Of a DNA stretch of 64,000 bases, positions 42,984-51,670 are shown in pieces. Source of the DNA: Actinokineospora baliensis (GTDB taxonomy: Bacteria > Actinomycetota > Actinomycetes > Mycobacteriales > Pseudonocardiaceae); NCBI RefSeq assembly GCF_016907695.1, contig NZ_JAFBCK010000001.1, forward strand, positions 7,490,001 to 7,554,000, read 5' to 3'. A program made the position numbers and the translations under genes. Positions within the stretch are counted from its first letter, which is position 1, and each line of letters begins with the position of its first letter. The notes beneath the pieces are model-generated. The model was not told where the DNA came from. It saw only the letters and a program-made list of their open reading frames with translations, and made no database searches.

Positions 42984-43181
42984 TCAGCTCCCCGCCGTTG
43001 TAGCCAACAGACCAGCCCACGCGGCGGCAGGCAACACCACCAGGCCACCAGCAGGACACTTCGAATCCCGAACAGCAACCAGGCCCGGACGGAAGCCCAC
43101 CTCCACACATTCGCCGCCGTTGGTGCTGCTCAGGCTGGACTTGCGGAATGTGACCTTGGCCCAGTCAGTCATGGCTGTCAT
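42984..43181 (-). CDS. DUF397 protein, copy 1 (coupled to the XRE regulator)
   Basis: A 65-residue DUF397 protein (MTAMTDWAKVTFRKSSLSS...AAAWAGLLATTAGS). ATG 43181 overlaps the stop of the XRE gene (ATGA), so the regulator and this copy are translationally coupled, the standard arrangement of these pairs. An internal ATG at 43172 corresponds to the start of the other copies. It is likely the founder of the tandem array. Confidence 0.87.
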   Translation of the reverse strand: MTAMTDWAKVTFRKSSLSSTNGGECVEVGFRPGLVAVRDSKCPAGGLVVLPAAAWAGLLATTAGS

Positions 43182-44071
43182 CTCCCTGTGGTTGCCACCG
43201 CGGCGTACTGCTCCGCCACGGTCGCCACCAAGTGTCGCGATTCCACCGGCCCGAGGGCTACCCCCTGCAACCTTGCAAACAGCTCCCTGTATCGGCGAAC
43301 CGTCTCCGGCGGCTTGTCGAGGTAGGCGGCGTCGGAGTACATCTCCAGGTAGACGATGTCATCAGCCATCTCGTGCCCGAAGCGGAACAACGTGAAGTCG
43401 GTGCACAAGTGGGCGTAGGACTGGGCATCGAAGGGGATGATCTGGAGCGTCACGTTCGGCAGCATGGCGATCTCAGCGAGATGCCGCAGTTGCGCTGCCA
43501 TCACCAACGGACCGCCGATCTGGCGGCGCAGCGCTGATTCGCTGAGCACAAAGGCGAATCCCGCCGCCGCCTCCCGGGTCAGCAGAGTTCGCCGATCAGC
43601 TCGAACACGCAGAGCATCGTCCACGACGTGATCTGCCGAGTCGACTCCCTCTGCCTCGAACATGGCGCGGATGTAGTCATCTGTCTGCAGGTTGCCGGGG
43701 ATGATCTCCGCGCCAACTCTCATGATCTCGGTGGCGTCGGTTTCCAGGTCGCGGAAGGCGCGGAACCAGCGGGGTCCCAGGTAGAGGGTGGTCTCGCCGG
43801 TGGGCCTGCCGCGTTTGGGGCGGGACAGCCGGGAGAGCTCGATGCACCAGAGGCGGTCCTTCTCGGTGGCCCGGTAGAGCTGCAGGATCACGTCCAGGTC
43901 GGTCTTGTCGATGCCGATCTTGCCCGACTCGACCCGGCTGATCTTGTTCCCGGCCTTGCCCAGGTGCTCGGCGGCTTCCTCCTGGGTCAGGCCCGCCACT
44001 TCGCGCAGCCGCAGCAGTTCCGCGCCGAGCAGCCGCCGCTGCATGCTGATCGACCGCGATGGGCTCGTCAT
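43178..44071 (-). CDS. XRE-family regulator with DUF5753 C-terminal domain (WhiJ/Scr1-like)
   Basis: A 297-residue regulator. The N-terminal HTH is LRLREVAGLTQEEAAEHLGKAGNKISRVESGKIGI. A DUF5753 effector domain follows (PRWFRAFRDLETDATEIMRVGAEIIPGNLQTDDYIRAM ... VTLQIIPFDAQSYAHL). ATG 44071 (MTSPSRSISM) follows gggagga. Proteins of this type work with a DUF397 partner in development and antibiotic control. The divergent gap carries an inverted repeat at its own promoter, suggesting autorepression. It is the first gene of the XRE-DUF397x4 operon. Confidence 0.92.
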   Translation of the reverse strand: MTSPSRSISMQRRLLGAELLRLREVAGLTQEEAAEHLGKAGNKISRVESGKIGIDKTDLDVILQLYRATEKDRLWCIELSRLSRPKRGRPTGETTLYLGPRWFRAFRDLETDATEIMRVGAEIIPGNLQTDDYIRAMFEAEGVDSADHVVDDALRVRADRRTLLTREAAAGFAFVLSESALRRQIGGPLVMAAQLRHLAEIAMLPNVTLQIIPFDAQSYAHLCTDFTLFRFGHEMADDIVYLEMYSDAAYLDKPPETVRRYRELFARLQGVALGPVESRHLVATVAEQYAAVATTGR

Positions 44072-44115
44072 GGCCCCGGATCCTCCCACACACGATCACG
44101 TTGAGTGACCCGCAC

Positions 44116-44150
44116 CGGCATCACCCTTTTAGGTGACTATACAAACTGGA
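44116..44150. promoter_or_regulatory. Overlapping divergent promoters with an inverted repeat
   Basis: tcacc-(n6)-ggtga lies at 44121-44136. Next to it the bases at 44135-44146 supply tatagt as a -10 on the minus strand (towards the XRE gene) and tataca on the plus strand (towards the gene at 44266). The inverted repeat would lie at the XRE start point, a good place for autorepression. The local AT content is well above the surroundings. Confidence 0.45.
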
Positions 44151-44265
44151 ACTACAGAATAAGCTGAACAGCACCTGGTAGCCGGTCCCCCTGGCAAATC
44201 GTGAACGTTGGGGCCACCACCCGGCTATCGCTCGCCGTATTTCATCCCGCAACGGAGGCAAGTTT

Positions 44266-44559
44266 ATGACCACGTCCACCACCGTCGGCAACCGCCCCGA
44301 CGAAGCCGAGTTCGCCGCCCTGCTCACCGGCACCGTCGCCGCCGAGGCCCCCCGCGTCTTCGCCGTCGTCGAGGAGTTCGGTGAGCGGTCCGACGCCCGG
44401 ATCGCCGCCTGGGGCATGGCCTTCCCCGACCACACCGAACTCGTCGGCGTCCACCGCCCGCTCCGGATGAGCCTGTCCGCCCCCGAGTCCGCACTCCCCC
44501 TGTTCACCCGCGACCACACCCGCGCCCACCTGATCTGGGCCGAGCCCATCGACAACTGA
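44266..44559 (+). CDS. Small hypothetical protein divergent from the XRE/DUF397 operon
   Basis: A 97-residue soluble protein (MTTSTTVGNRPDEAEFAALL...LVGVHRPLRMSLSAPESALPLF). It has an N-terminal helix and two or three strands, with no named family. A clear ggaggc precedes ATG 44266. Genes of this size often sit across from XRE/DUF397 pairs in actinomycetes and may be their target; this is inference. Its 3' end forms part of the repeated junction downstream. Confidence 0.72.
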   Translation: MTTSTTVGNRPDEAEFAALLTGTVAAEAPRVFAVVEEFGERSDARIAAWGMAFPDHTELVGVHRPLRMSLSAPESALPLFTRDHTRAHLIWAEPIDN

Positions 44560-44881
44560 CCCAGCCCGAGCGGCAGTAAGGCGACGCGTAGCCAGCGCGG
44601 CTGGCCTTCACCAGTGCCCACACGGTGGTCGAGCCCACCGCTAACCGACTGAGCGACCCGGGCGGTAGTCGGTCGGCGTGCAGCCAGCCACCGTGCGGAA
44701 GCCTCGATCGCGGCGCGGCCTGCCCACGCATCCACCGACAAGCCTGTCCACAACCCCATCCACACACCCGGGTCTAGACCGAACCCACCGGAAACCGACT
44801 CAGCGACTCGGGCGGTAGTCCGTCGGCGTCCACCGACCGCTGCCACCAAGCCTGTCCACGCTCACACCCGCACGCCCTGAC
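44560..44881. repeat. Tandem decayed copies of a convergent gene junction (H/A units)
   Basis: The gap between the 97-aa gene (ends 44559) and the AraC gene (ends 44882) contains copies of the joint between their 3' ends. The joint (cgagccca..., then gactcagc..., then ggcggtagtcggtcggcgt) starts at 44541 (original left gene), 44630 and 44780. AraC-end copies begin near 44561, 44647 and 44798, before the true end at 44882. Divergence is 15-30%. No gene is seen in this gap. Confidence 0.75.
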
Positions 44882-45694
44882 TCAGCGGCTGGGCCGGTAG
44901 TCGGTCGGCGTGCAGCCGGTCAGGGTGCGGAAGTCGCGGTTGAGGTGCGGTTGGTCCACATACCCGCAGGCGTGGGCCACCTCGGCCAGCGGCGGCGGTT
45001 CGGGGCGCGCCAGCATCAGGGCCGCGCGGTTGAGCCGGGCGATGCGGGCGACCGTGCGCGGTGCCAGGCCGATCTGCTCGCGGAACCGGGCGTGGAAGTG
45101 CTGGCGCGTCCACCCGCTCGCCTCGGCCAGCGCACCGACCGACACCGGGGCCGACATCATCCGCCGCCACGCGCCCTCGACCGGGCGGGTCAACGCCGGA
45201 CCGTGCTGGAGGCGGGCCAACAGGTAGGCGTCAAGCAAGCGGAAGCGGTCGGGCCAGGTCGCGGCTTCGGCCAGTTGCTCACGAAGGAGGTCTATGCGAA
45301 GCAGGTCAGCCAGTGGGACGGTGAGGTTGGTCAGTTCCCGCAGCGGCAGGCCGAACAGGGCGTACGCACCGGGCGGCGTCAAGGTGACGCCGATGCCGCG
45401 CGATTCACCGGCCTGCTCCAGGTCTAGCGGCCGGTCACGCAGGCCGAGCACCGGTGACGCCGGGATATCCGTGCCGTCCGGCAAACGCCTACGCGGCGTT
45501 TCGAGGTCGACGACCGCTGTCAGGACGGTCAACGGCGTCAGGCGCCACGGGGTCGGCGGGGTCGCGGCCGGGTAGGTGTGCGCGGCGTAGGTGAGCACCA
45601 GACCGGCCAGTCGCGGGTCCGGTTTGCCGAAGACGTGTTCGCTCGGCACGCGCGCGATGTCCCGGTGCGCGACCACCAACGACCAATCCGCCAT
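44882..45694 (-). CDS. AraC-family transcriptional regulator
   Basis: A 270-residue regulator. The N-terminal ligand/dimer part (1-165) is of the AraC type found in DUF6597-like actinobacterial regulators (GLVLTYAAHTYPAATPPTPWRLTP). The double HTH occupies 170-270: ALAEASGWTRQHFHARFREQIGLAPRTVARIARLNRA, then LAEVAHACGYVDQPHLNRDFRTLTGCTPTDYR. It diverges from the alpha/beta hydrolase gene (74-bp gap), which is its most likely target. Confidence 0.93.
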   Translation of the reverse strand: MADWSLVVAHRDIARVPSEHVFGKPDPRLAGLVLTYAAHTYPAATPPTPWRLTPLTVLTAVVDLETPRRRLPDGTDIPASPVLGLRDRPLDLEQAGESRGIGVTLTPPGAYALFGLPLRELTNLTVPLADLLRIDLLREQLAEAATWPDRFRLLDAYLLARLQHGPALTRPVEGAWRRMMSAPVSVGALAEASGWTRQHFHARFREQIGLAPRTVARIARLNRAALMLARPEPPPLAEVAHACGYVDQPHLNRDFRTLTGCTPTDYRPSR

Positions 45695-45768
45695 GCGTCA
45701 TCCCCCCCCACCGGCAACCTTACCTGGTTCCAAGACGGGACCGCCCCGCTCTCCGTACCTTCAGGCAC

Positions 45769-46635
45769 ATGACAACCAAAGGAGTTGGGCAGTTCAAGAA
45801 CGCCGCCGCGCGGGAGAAATACCTGCGGGCGTACGAAACAGCGATGTCGCAGTGGCCGGAACCGTTGACGGCACTGGACATCGAGACGCCGCACGGCACG
45901 ACCCGCTTGTACCGCTTCGGGTCCGGGCCGCCCGTCGTGCTGCTCCCCGGTCTACTGGCCACCGCCGCGTGCTACTGGAAGCTGGGCGCGACCCTCGGCG
46001 AACACCGGACCGTGTATGCGATCGACACCCTCGGCGAGGGTGGGTGCAGCGTGCAGTCCTTGCGGTTCAACGACTTCGAAGACCGTGCCCAGTGCCTCGA
46101 CGACGTCCTCGCCAAGCTGGACCTGCCCCCGGTCCCCCTCGTCGGCGCGTCCACCGGCGGCTGGCACGCCGTCAACCAGGCCATCCACCGCCCAGACCGA
46201 CTGGAGTCCATCACCCTGCTCGACCCCACAACAGTCACCGCGTCGTTCTCGACGGGCGTGGCCGCCTTCGGCCTGCTGACCTCGATCCTCAACCGCCCGT
46301 GGGTCTGGCGCCGGTTCCTCCGCTGGTGCCTGGGCGAGGACATCTACGACAGCCCGGACGTGCAGCTCCTCCTCACCGCCACCCGCACCTTCCGCCCCGG
46401 CGTCCCCTTCCAGAAGACGCCTGCGGAGGAGGCGCTGCGGGGAATCAGCGTGCCCACGTTGGCACTTTTCGGCGGCAACAGCGTCGTCCACGACTCCGCT
46501 GCCGCCGCCCATCGGTTCAAAGACCTGGTGCCGCACGCCACCGTCGACACGATCGCGGGCGCCGGACACGACCTCCTCCGACGCCCGAACGACTACGACC
46601 AGATCGTCCGCCGAATACTCGACTTCACGGCGTAA
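45769..46635 (+). CDS. Alpha/beta hydrolase
   Basis: A 288-residue hydrolase. Oxyanion region VVLLPGLLATAACYW; nucleophile elbow VGASTGGWHAVNQAI (GxSxG); acid likely in LALFGGNSVVHDS, and His in IAGAGHDLLRRPNDYD. Substrate unknown; the fold covers esterases, lactonases and haloperoxidase-like enzymes. It is divergent from the AraC gene, and its last 11 bp overlap the 3' end of the aldo/keto reductase gene on the other strand. Confidence 0.9.
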   Translation: MTTKGVGQFKNAAAREKYLRAYETAMSQWPEPLTALDIETPHGTTRLYRFGSGPPVVLLPGLLATAACYWKLGATLGEHRTVYAIDTLGEGGCSVQSLRFNDFEDRAQCLDDVLAKLDLPPVPLVGASTGGWHAVNQAIHRPDRLESITLLDPTTVTASFSTGVAAFGLLTSILNRPWVWRRFLRWCLGEDIYDSPDVQLLLTATRTFRPGVPFQKTPAEEALRGISVPTLALFGGNSVVHDSAAAAHRFKDLVPHATVDTIAGAGHDLLRRPNDYDQIVRRILDFTA

Positions 46636-47606
46636 CGGTCAACCGGGGATCACGCTCCACAACCCCGTCGAGCACCTTGTCGATCGCCGCCAGCAGGTCC
46701 GCGTCGAGCTTCTTGCCTGCGGCCGCCGCGTTCTCCGTGACCTGCTCCGGCCGTGAGGCGCCGATGATCGCCGAGGCCACGTTCGGGTTCTGCAGCACCC
46801 AGGCGATCGCCAACTGGGCCAGCGACAGCCCGGCCTCCTCGGCCAGCGGGCGCAGGTTCTGCACCGCGACCAGCACCTCGTCCCGCAACAGGTGCGAGAT
46901 CATCTTCGCGCCCTGGTCGTCGGTGGCCCGCGATCCGCCGGGCGGCTGCGAGCCCGGCAGGTACTTGCCGGTCAGCACGCCCTGCGCGATCGGCGACCAC
47001 ACGATCTGCGAGAGGCCCTCCCGCTCGGAGGCGGGTACGACCTGGTCCTCGATTACCCGCCACAGCATCGAGTACTGCGGCTGGTTGGAGATCAGCGGCA
47101 CGTGCAGTTCACGCGCCAGCGCGGCGCCGCGGGTGATCTGGTCGGCGGTCCACTCGGAGACGCCCACGTAGAGCACCTTGCCCTGGCGGACCAGGTCGGC
47201 GAAGGCGAGGAAGGTCTCCTCCAGCGGCACGGTCCGGTCGAACCGGTGCGCCTGGTAGAGGTCCACGTAGTCCGTCTTGAGCCTGCGCAGCGAGGCGTGC
47301 GCGGACTCGATGATGTGCTTGCGGCCCAGCCCGCGGTCGTTGGGCCCGGGGCCGGTGACCCCGTAGACCTTGGTGAAGACCTCGACGCTCTCCCGCCGGT
47401 GCCCCTCCAGCGCGCGGCCGAGGACCTCTTCGGCCTTGGTCCCCGCGTAGACGTCCGCGGTGTCGAACGTCGTGATCCCGGCGTCGAGGGCGGCCCGCAC
47501 GCAGGCGCGCGGTGTCCTCCTCGACCTGGGAGCCGTGGGTGAGCCAGTTCCCGAACGAGATCTCGCTGATGCTGAGACCACTACGACCTAGACGACGAAA
47601 CTCCAT
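46625..47606 (-). pseudogene. Aldo/keto reductase, frameshifted near the N-terminus
   Basis: An NADPH-dependent aldo/keto reductase of the KCNAB-like group: FDTADVYAGTKAEEVLG (catalytic Asp and Tyr), ADLVRQGKVLYVGVSEWTADQ (Lys), and the NADP site IVWSPIAQGVLTGKYL with VASAIIGASRPEQV. The start MEFRRLGRSGLSISEISFGNWL (47606) is in one frame, and from about residue 34 the protein continues in another. The shift falls in a gcgcgc run at 47505-47510, where two missing bases would restore EEDTARACVRAALDAG. It is either a slipped-strand mutation or a sequencing error. The rest is intact, so loss is recent if real. Confidence 0.8.
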
Positions 47607-47616
47607 GCCGCCGAAT

Positions 47617-48267
47617 CTAGACCGCGGTGCCCGGGGTGACTCGAGGCTTGGGAACGCGCAGCTTGCGCAGCTGCGTGGCCCGCACGAACGCGTACCAGCC
47701 GATCGAGAAGCCGGTCACGGTCTCCTTGGGGAACTTCTGCCGGACCCGCTTGACCACGCGGCGACCGTTGAGCACGGCTTCGACGACCATCGCGATCAGC
47801 ATGACCAGGCAGACCAGGGTCGCGTACTGCTGCACCACCAGCGAGGTGGACAGCAGCGAGACGAACACCAGCACAGCGAGCGGCATGAACAGGCCCAGCA
47901 GGTTGCGCTTGCTGTCGACCAGGTCGCGCACGTACGCCTTGACCGGGCCGCGGTCGCGGGGCATGAGGTAGCGGTCGTCGCCGTCGGCCATGCGGCGGCG
48001 CTGCTCGGCGCGCTGCTCGCGGCGCTGGGCGTTGAGCTCCTTGCGCTCTTCCTTGGACCCGCGGGCGCGGCGGATGGCCTCGCGCGTGGTCTTCGGCGGC
48101 GGCGCGACCGGGCCGCGCTTGCGGCCTTCGGCCTCGCGGCGCTTGGGGGTCGGCCTGCCCTTGCCGGGGGTGTGTCCCTTTGGTCCGGCGTCGCCGACGG
48201 TGACAGCGTCGTCCTCCACCGGGTCGGCGTCGGGGCTGTCAGCGGAGTTGCGGCGCAGGAACCTCAC
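47617..48267 (-). CDS. DUF3043 membrane protein
   Basis: A 216-residue actinobacterial protein: a highly basic, Pro-rich N-terminal half (KRREAEGRKRGPVAPPPKTTREAIRRARGSKEER...) and RDRGPVKAYVRDLVDSKRNLL before two membrane helices (GLFMPLAVLVFVSLLSTSLVVQQY; LVCLVMLIAMVVEAVL). It ends in a basic tail. It corresponds to Rv2206 in position and family; function unknown. It diverges from glycerate kinase. Confidence 0.9.
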   Translation of the reverse strand: MRFLRRNSADSPDADPVEDDAVTVGDAGPKGHTPGKGRPTPKRREAEGRKRGPVAPPPKTTREAIRRARGSKEERKELNAQRREQRAEQRRRMADGDDRYLMPRDRGPVKAYVRDLVDSKRNLLGLFMPLAVLVFVSLLSTSLVVQQYATLVCLVMLIAMVVEAVLNGRRVVKRVRQKFPKETVTGFSIGWYAFVRATQLRKLRVPKPRVTPGTAV

Positions 48268-48311
48268 GTGGACAAGGGTAGGACAAGCCCGTCGGTGGCT
48301 ACGCTGCGCCC

Positions 48312-49337
48312 GTGCGAGTCGTTATCGCCCCCGACAGCTTCGGCGGCACGCTCACCTCGGCGGAGGCCGCCACCGCCATCGCCGACGGCTGGCAGCGGGG
48401 CGCCCCCGGCCACCGGCTGTCGACCTTCCCCCTGGCCGACGGCGGTCCCGGGTTCGCCTCGGTCCTGCTCGCCGCCCTGGGTGCGCGGCGGGTGGTGACC
48501 ACGGTCACCGGCCCGCTCGGCGACCCCGTCGACGCCCAGTGGCTCATCCACGAGGACGTCGCCTACCTGGAGTCGGCCGAGGCCATAGGCCTGCACCTGG
48601 TGCCCGCCGACCGCCGCGCCGAGTCCTGCGAGACGGCGACCACGCGGGGTGTCGGCGAGCTCGTGCTGGCCGCGCGCGACGCAGGCGTGTCCCGCGTGGT
48701 GATCGGCCTGGGCGGCTCCGCCACCACCGACGGCGGCCGAGGCGCCCTGGAGGTCCTCGACGGCCCCTTGCCCGAGTTGTTCGCCGCCGCCGACGTCGAG
48801 AACCCCCTGCTAGGCCCACACGGCGCCGCAGCCACCTTCGCCCCTCAGAAGGGCGCCGACCCAGCCGCCGTAGCCCGCCTAGAGGCCCGCATGGCCGCCT
48901 GGGCCACCGAGGTAGCCACCCGCTTCGGCCGCGACCCCCGCGACGAGCCCGGCGCAGGCGCCGCGGGCGGTCTCGGCTTCGCCCTCATGGCCCTGGGCGC
49001 CGCCGTCCTGTCCGGCGCCTCAGTGGTCCGCGCGGCGACCGGCCTGGACGACGCCCTAGACCGCGCCGACCTGGTGATAACCGGCGAAGGCAGCTTCGAC
49101 TGGCAGTCCCTACGCGGCAAACTCGTCACCTCGGTGGCCAGCGCCGCCGCCGACCGCGGCGTCCCCTGCGTCGTCCTAGCGGGCCAGGTCTCCGTAGGCC
49201 GCCGCCAAGCAGGCTCAGTGGGCGTGGCCGAAACCCACTCGGTCGCCGACCACGCCGGTTCCCTGGACGCGGCCTTCGCTGACCCCATCGGAACCCTCTC
49301 CGACCTGGCCGAACACGTCGCCCAGCAGTGGCGCTGA
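48312..49337 (+). CDS. glxK: Glycerate kinase
   Basis: Phosphorylates D-glycerate to a phosphoglycerate. The 341-residue, GarK-type protein begins MRVVIAPDSFGGTLTSAEAA with the family's DSFKG-like motif, then PLADGGPGF, VIGLGGSATTDGGRGAL and PGAGAAGGLGFAL, and ends with LVITGEGSFDWQSLRGK. GTG 48312. It is the conserved neighbour of the ErpA/HesB gene, as in mycobacteria (Rv2205c). Confidence 0.94.
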   Translation: MRVVIAPDSFGGTLTSAEAATAIADGWQRGAPGHRLSTFPLADGGPGFASVLLAALGARRVVTTVTGPLGDPVDAQWLIHEDVAYLESAEAIGLHLVPADRRAESCETATTRGVGELVLAARDAGVSRVVIGLGGSATTDGGRGALEVLDGPLPELFAAADVENPLLGPHGAAATFAPQKGADPAAVARLEARMAAWATEVATRFGRDPRDEPGAGAAGGLGFALMALGAAVLSGASVVRAATGLDDALDRADLVITGEGSFDWQSLRGKLVTSVASAAADRGVPCVVLAGQVSVGRRQAGSVGVAETHSVADHAGSLDAAFADPIGTLSDLAEHVAQQWR

Positions 49338-49461
49338 GCGCATCACCGCCGCGATGTCACCCGGGTATGTCACCATGGGGTGAGGTAGACCGGAACAAAG
49401 TCCGGGCGAACGCTGTTGTGCCGGGTACGTGCCCGCGTAGGACCCATTCCCAGGGAGAACG

Positions 49462-49824
49462 ATGACCACCGCTCAGGAGACTGGCACCGAGGCGGCGACC
49501 CACGGTGTCGAACTGTCCGACGCCGCCGCCGAGAAGGCCAAGGCCCTGCTCGAGCAGGAGGGCCGCGACGACATGCACCTGCGCATCGCCGTGCAGCCCG
49601 GTGGCTGCGCGGGCCTGCGCTACCAGCTGTTCTTCGACGAGCGCACCCTCGACGGGGACCTGTTCCGCGACTTCGGTGGCCTGAAGGTCGCCGTGGACCG
49701 GATGAGCGCCCCGTACGTGCAGGGTGCGACCATCGACTTCGTCGACACGATCGAGAAGCAGGGTTTCACCATCGACAACCCGAACGCGGGCGGTAGCTGC
49801 GCCTGCGGCGACTCGTTCCACTGA
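49462..49824 (+). CDS. erpA: A-type iron-sulphur cluster carrier (HesB/ErpA)
   Basis: Delivers Fe-S clusters to target proteins. The 120-residue protein has the A-type fold with the three ligands Cys in QPGGCAGLRY and the pair GGSCACGDSF at the C-terminus. ATG 49462 follows cagggagaac. It is the essential mycobacterial-type ErpA/HesB (Rv2204c). A terminator follows at once, and the upstream gap of 124 bp probably contains its own promoter. Confidence 0.95.
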   Translation: MTTAQETGTEAATHGVELSDAAAEKAKALLEQEGRDDMHLRIAVQPGGCAGLRYQLFFDERTLDGDLFRDFGGLKVAVDRMSAPYVQGATIDFVDTIEKQGFTIDNPNAGGSCACGDSFH

Positions 49825-49833
49825 TCCACACCG

Positions 49834-49865
49834 AAAGGCCGCGGCCCCCAGGGGTCGCGGCCTTT
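49834..49865 (+). terminator. Terminator of erpA
   Basis: A 15-bp near-perfect stem (aaaggccgcg...cgcggccttt with a ggggt/gcccc inner part) and a tttt tail at 49863, ten bases after the erpA stop. Confidence 0.88.
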
Positions 49866-49882
49866 TGCGTGTCCGGATCCCG

Positions 49883-50059
49883 CTAGACGTACTCGTCGAG
49901 GTCGGCGACCTGGGCGTGGCAGGCCTCGTCGACCCGCCACGGCTTGGGCAGGCGGGGCAGCGGCAGCTCAGGGCGGCGCTGGGTCAGCACGGGCGGCAGC
50001 CCGGCGCAGTCGGCGATCAACTCGTCCATCGTGTCCGGCAGCTGCCTCGGTGCGCTCAT
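49883..50059 (-). CDS. Small hypothetical protein, 58 aa
   Basis: A 58-residue protein (MSAPRQLPDTMDELIADCAGLPPVL...LPKPWRVDEACHAQVADLDEYV), partly helical and Pro-rich, with two Cys residues. No family is known to me. ATG 50059 follows a weak purine tract. It stands between erpA and adenosine kinase and diverges from the latter. Codon use is normal, so I keep it, with moderate trust. Confidence 0.6.
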   Translation of the reverse strand: MSAPRQLPDTMDELIADCAGLPPVLTQRRPELPLPRLPKPWRVDEACHAQVADLDEYV

Positions 50060-50130
50060 TTGTCGCAATGTAGGCGCGGTTGGCGGCGGTTCCCAGGCGT
50101 ACCAAGCGGTAGTGTTCAACGGTGACCTGA

Positions 50131-51204
<1,074 letters not shown>

Positions 51205-51214
51205 GCCGTGTTCA

Positions 51215-51249
51215 CCGAAGGGCCGCCACGGGCTGTGGCGGCCCTTCGG
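51215..51249 (+). terminator. Terminator of the adenosine kinase gene
   Basis: A perfect 15-bp stem, 51215-51229 (ccgaagggccgccac) with 51235-51249, loop of 5 nt, ten bases after the stop. Confidence 0.88.
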
Positions 51250-51355
51250 CTGTCCCGGGGGCGTTCGCGGCCAACCGGGTGATCGGCCCGCGAACCCCTC
51301 GGGTCGTGGTCGGGCAACCCCTAGTTTTCGCCTCACGCACCGCGTGGGGAGGACC

Positions 51356-51670
51356 ATGGACGGCTACGACGTCAACGTCGAAGGTCTACGCCGGGCGGCG
51401 AAAGCCGCTGGCTCGGCGGGAGAGCAGGCAGGTCAGGTCAGGCTGGGCGAGTCGGTGTCACCGGTCGCCGAGGCGATGCCCGGGTCCGCGTCGGCCGGTC
51501 AGGCCAAGGCCCTGGCCACCGCGTGGGACCAGCGGCTGCGCGGGTGGTCGGCCGACATCACCACCTTCAGCGGCAACCTGACCACCTCGGCCGACGGGTA
51601 CGACAAGGACGAGGCTTCCGCCGTGGAGGACTTCAGCCTGGTCGGCGGGATGCTGGGGTTCTTCAAATGA
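51356..51670 (+). CDS. EspC/WXG100-like type VII secretion substrate
   Basis: A 104-residue helical hairpin protein. The turn region has W in TAWDQRLRGWSADITTFSGNL, and the C-terminal YDKDEASAVEDF carries the YxxxD/E export signal of type VII partners. ATG 51356 follows ggggagga. Its stop overlaps the start of the 424-aa protein (ATGA). It is the probable secretion partner of that protein. Confidence 0.75.
   Translation: MDGYDVNVEGLRRAAKAAGSAGEQAGQVRLGESVSPVAEAMPGSASAGQAKALATAWDQRLRGWSADITTFSGNLTTSADGYDKDEASAVEDFSLVGGMLGFFK

Larger units (their letters stand above)
42403..43181 (-). repeat. Fourfold tandem duplication, period about 194 bp
   Basis: Starts at 43172 (internal ATG of copy 1), 42978, 42785 and 42591 give spacings of 194, 193 and 194 bp. 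The blocks gcacttcgaatcccgaacagcaacc and related 20-30-mers recur nearly unchanged in all copies, including synonymous sites, so amplification is recent or kept uniform by conversion. Confidence 0.88.

Noticed and set aside
44743-44870. DnaA boxes (ctgtccaca and ctgtccacg) in the AraC junction repeats
   Set aside because: Neither is a perfect box, and they belong to spacer copies; without a cluster they are within chance.
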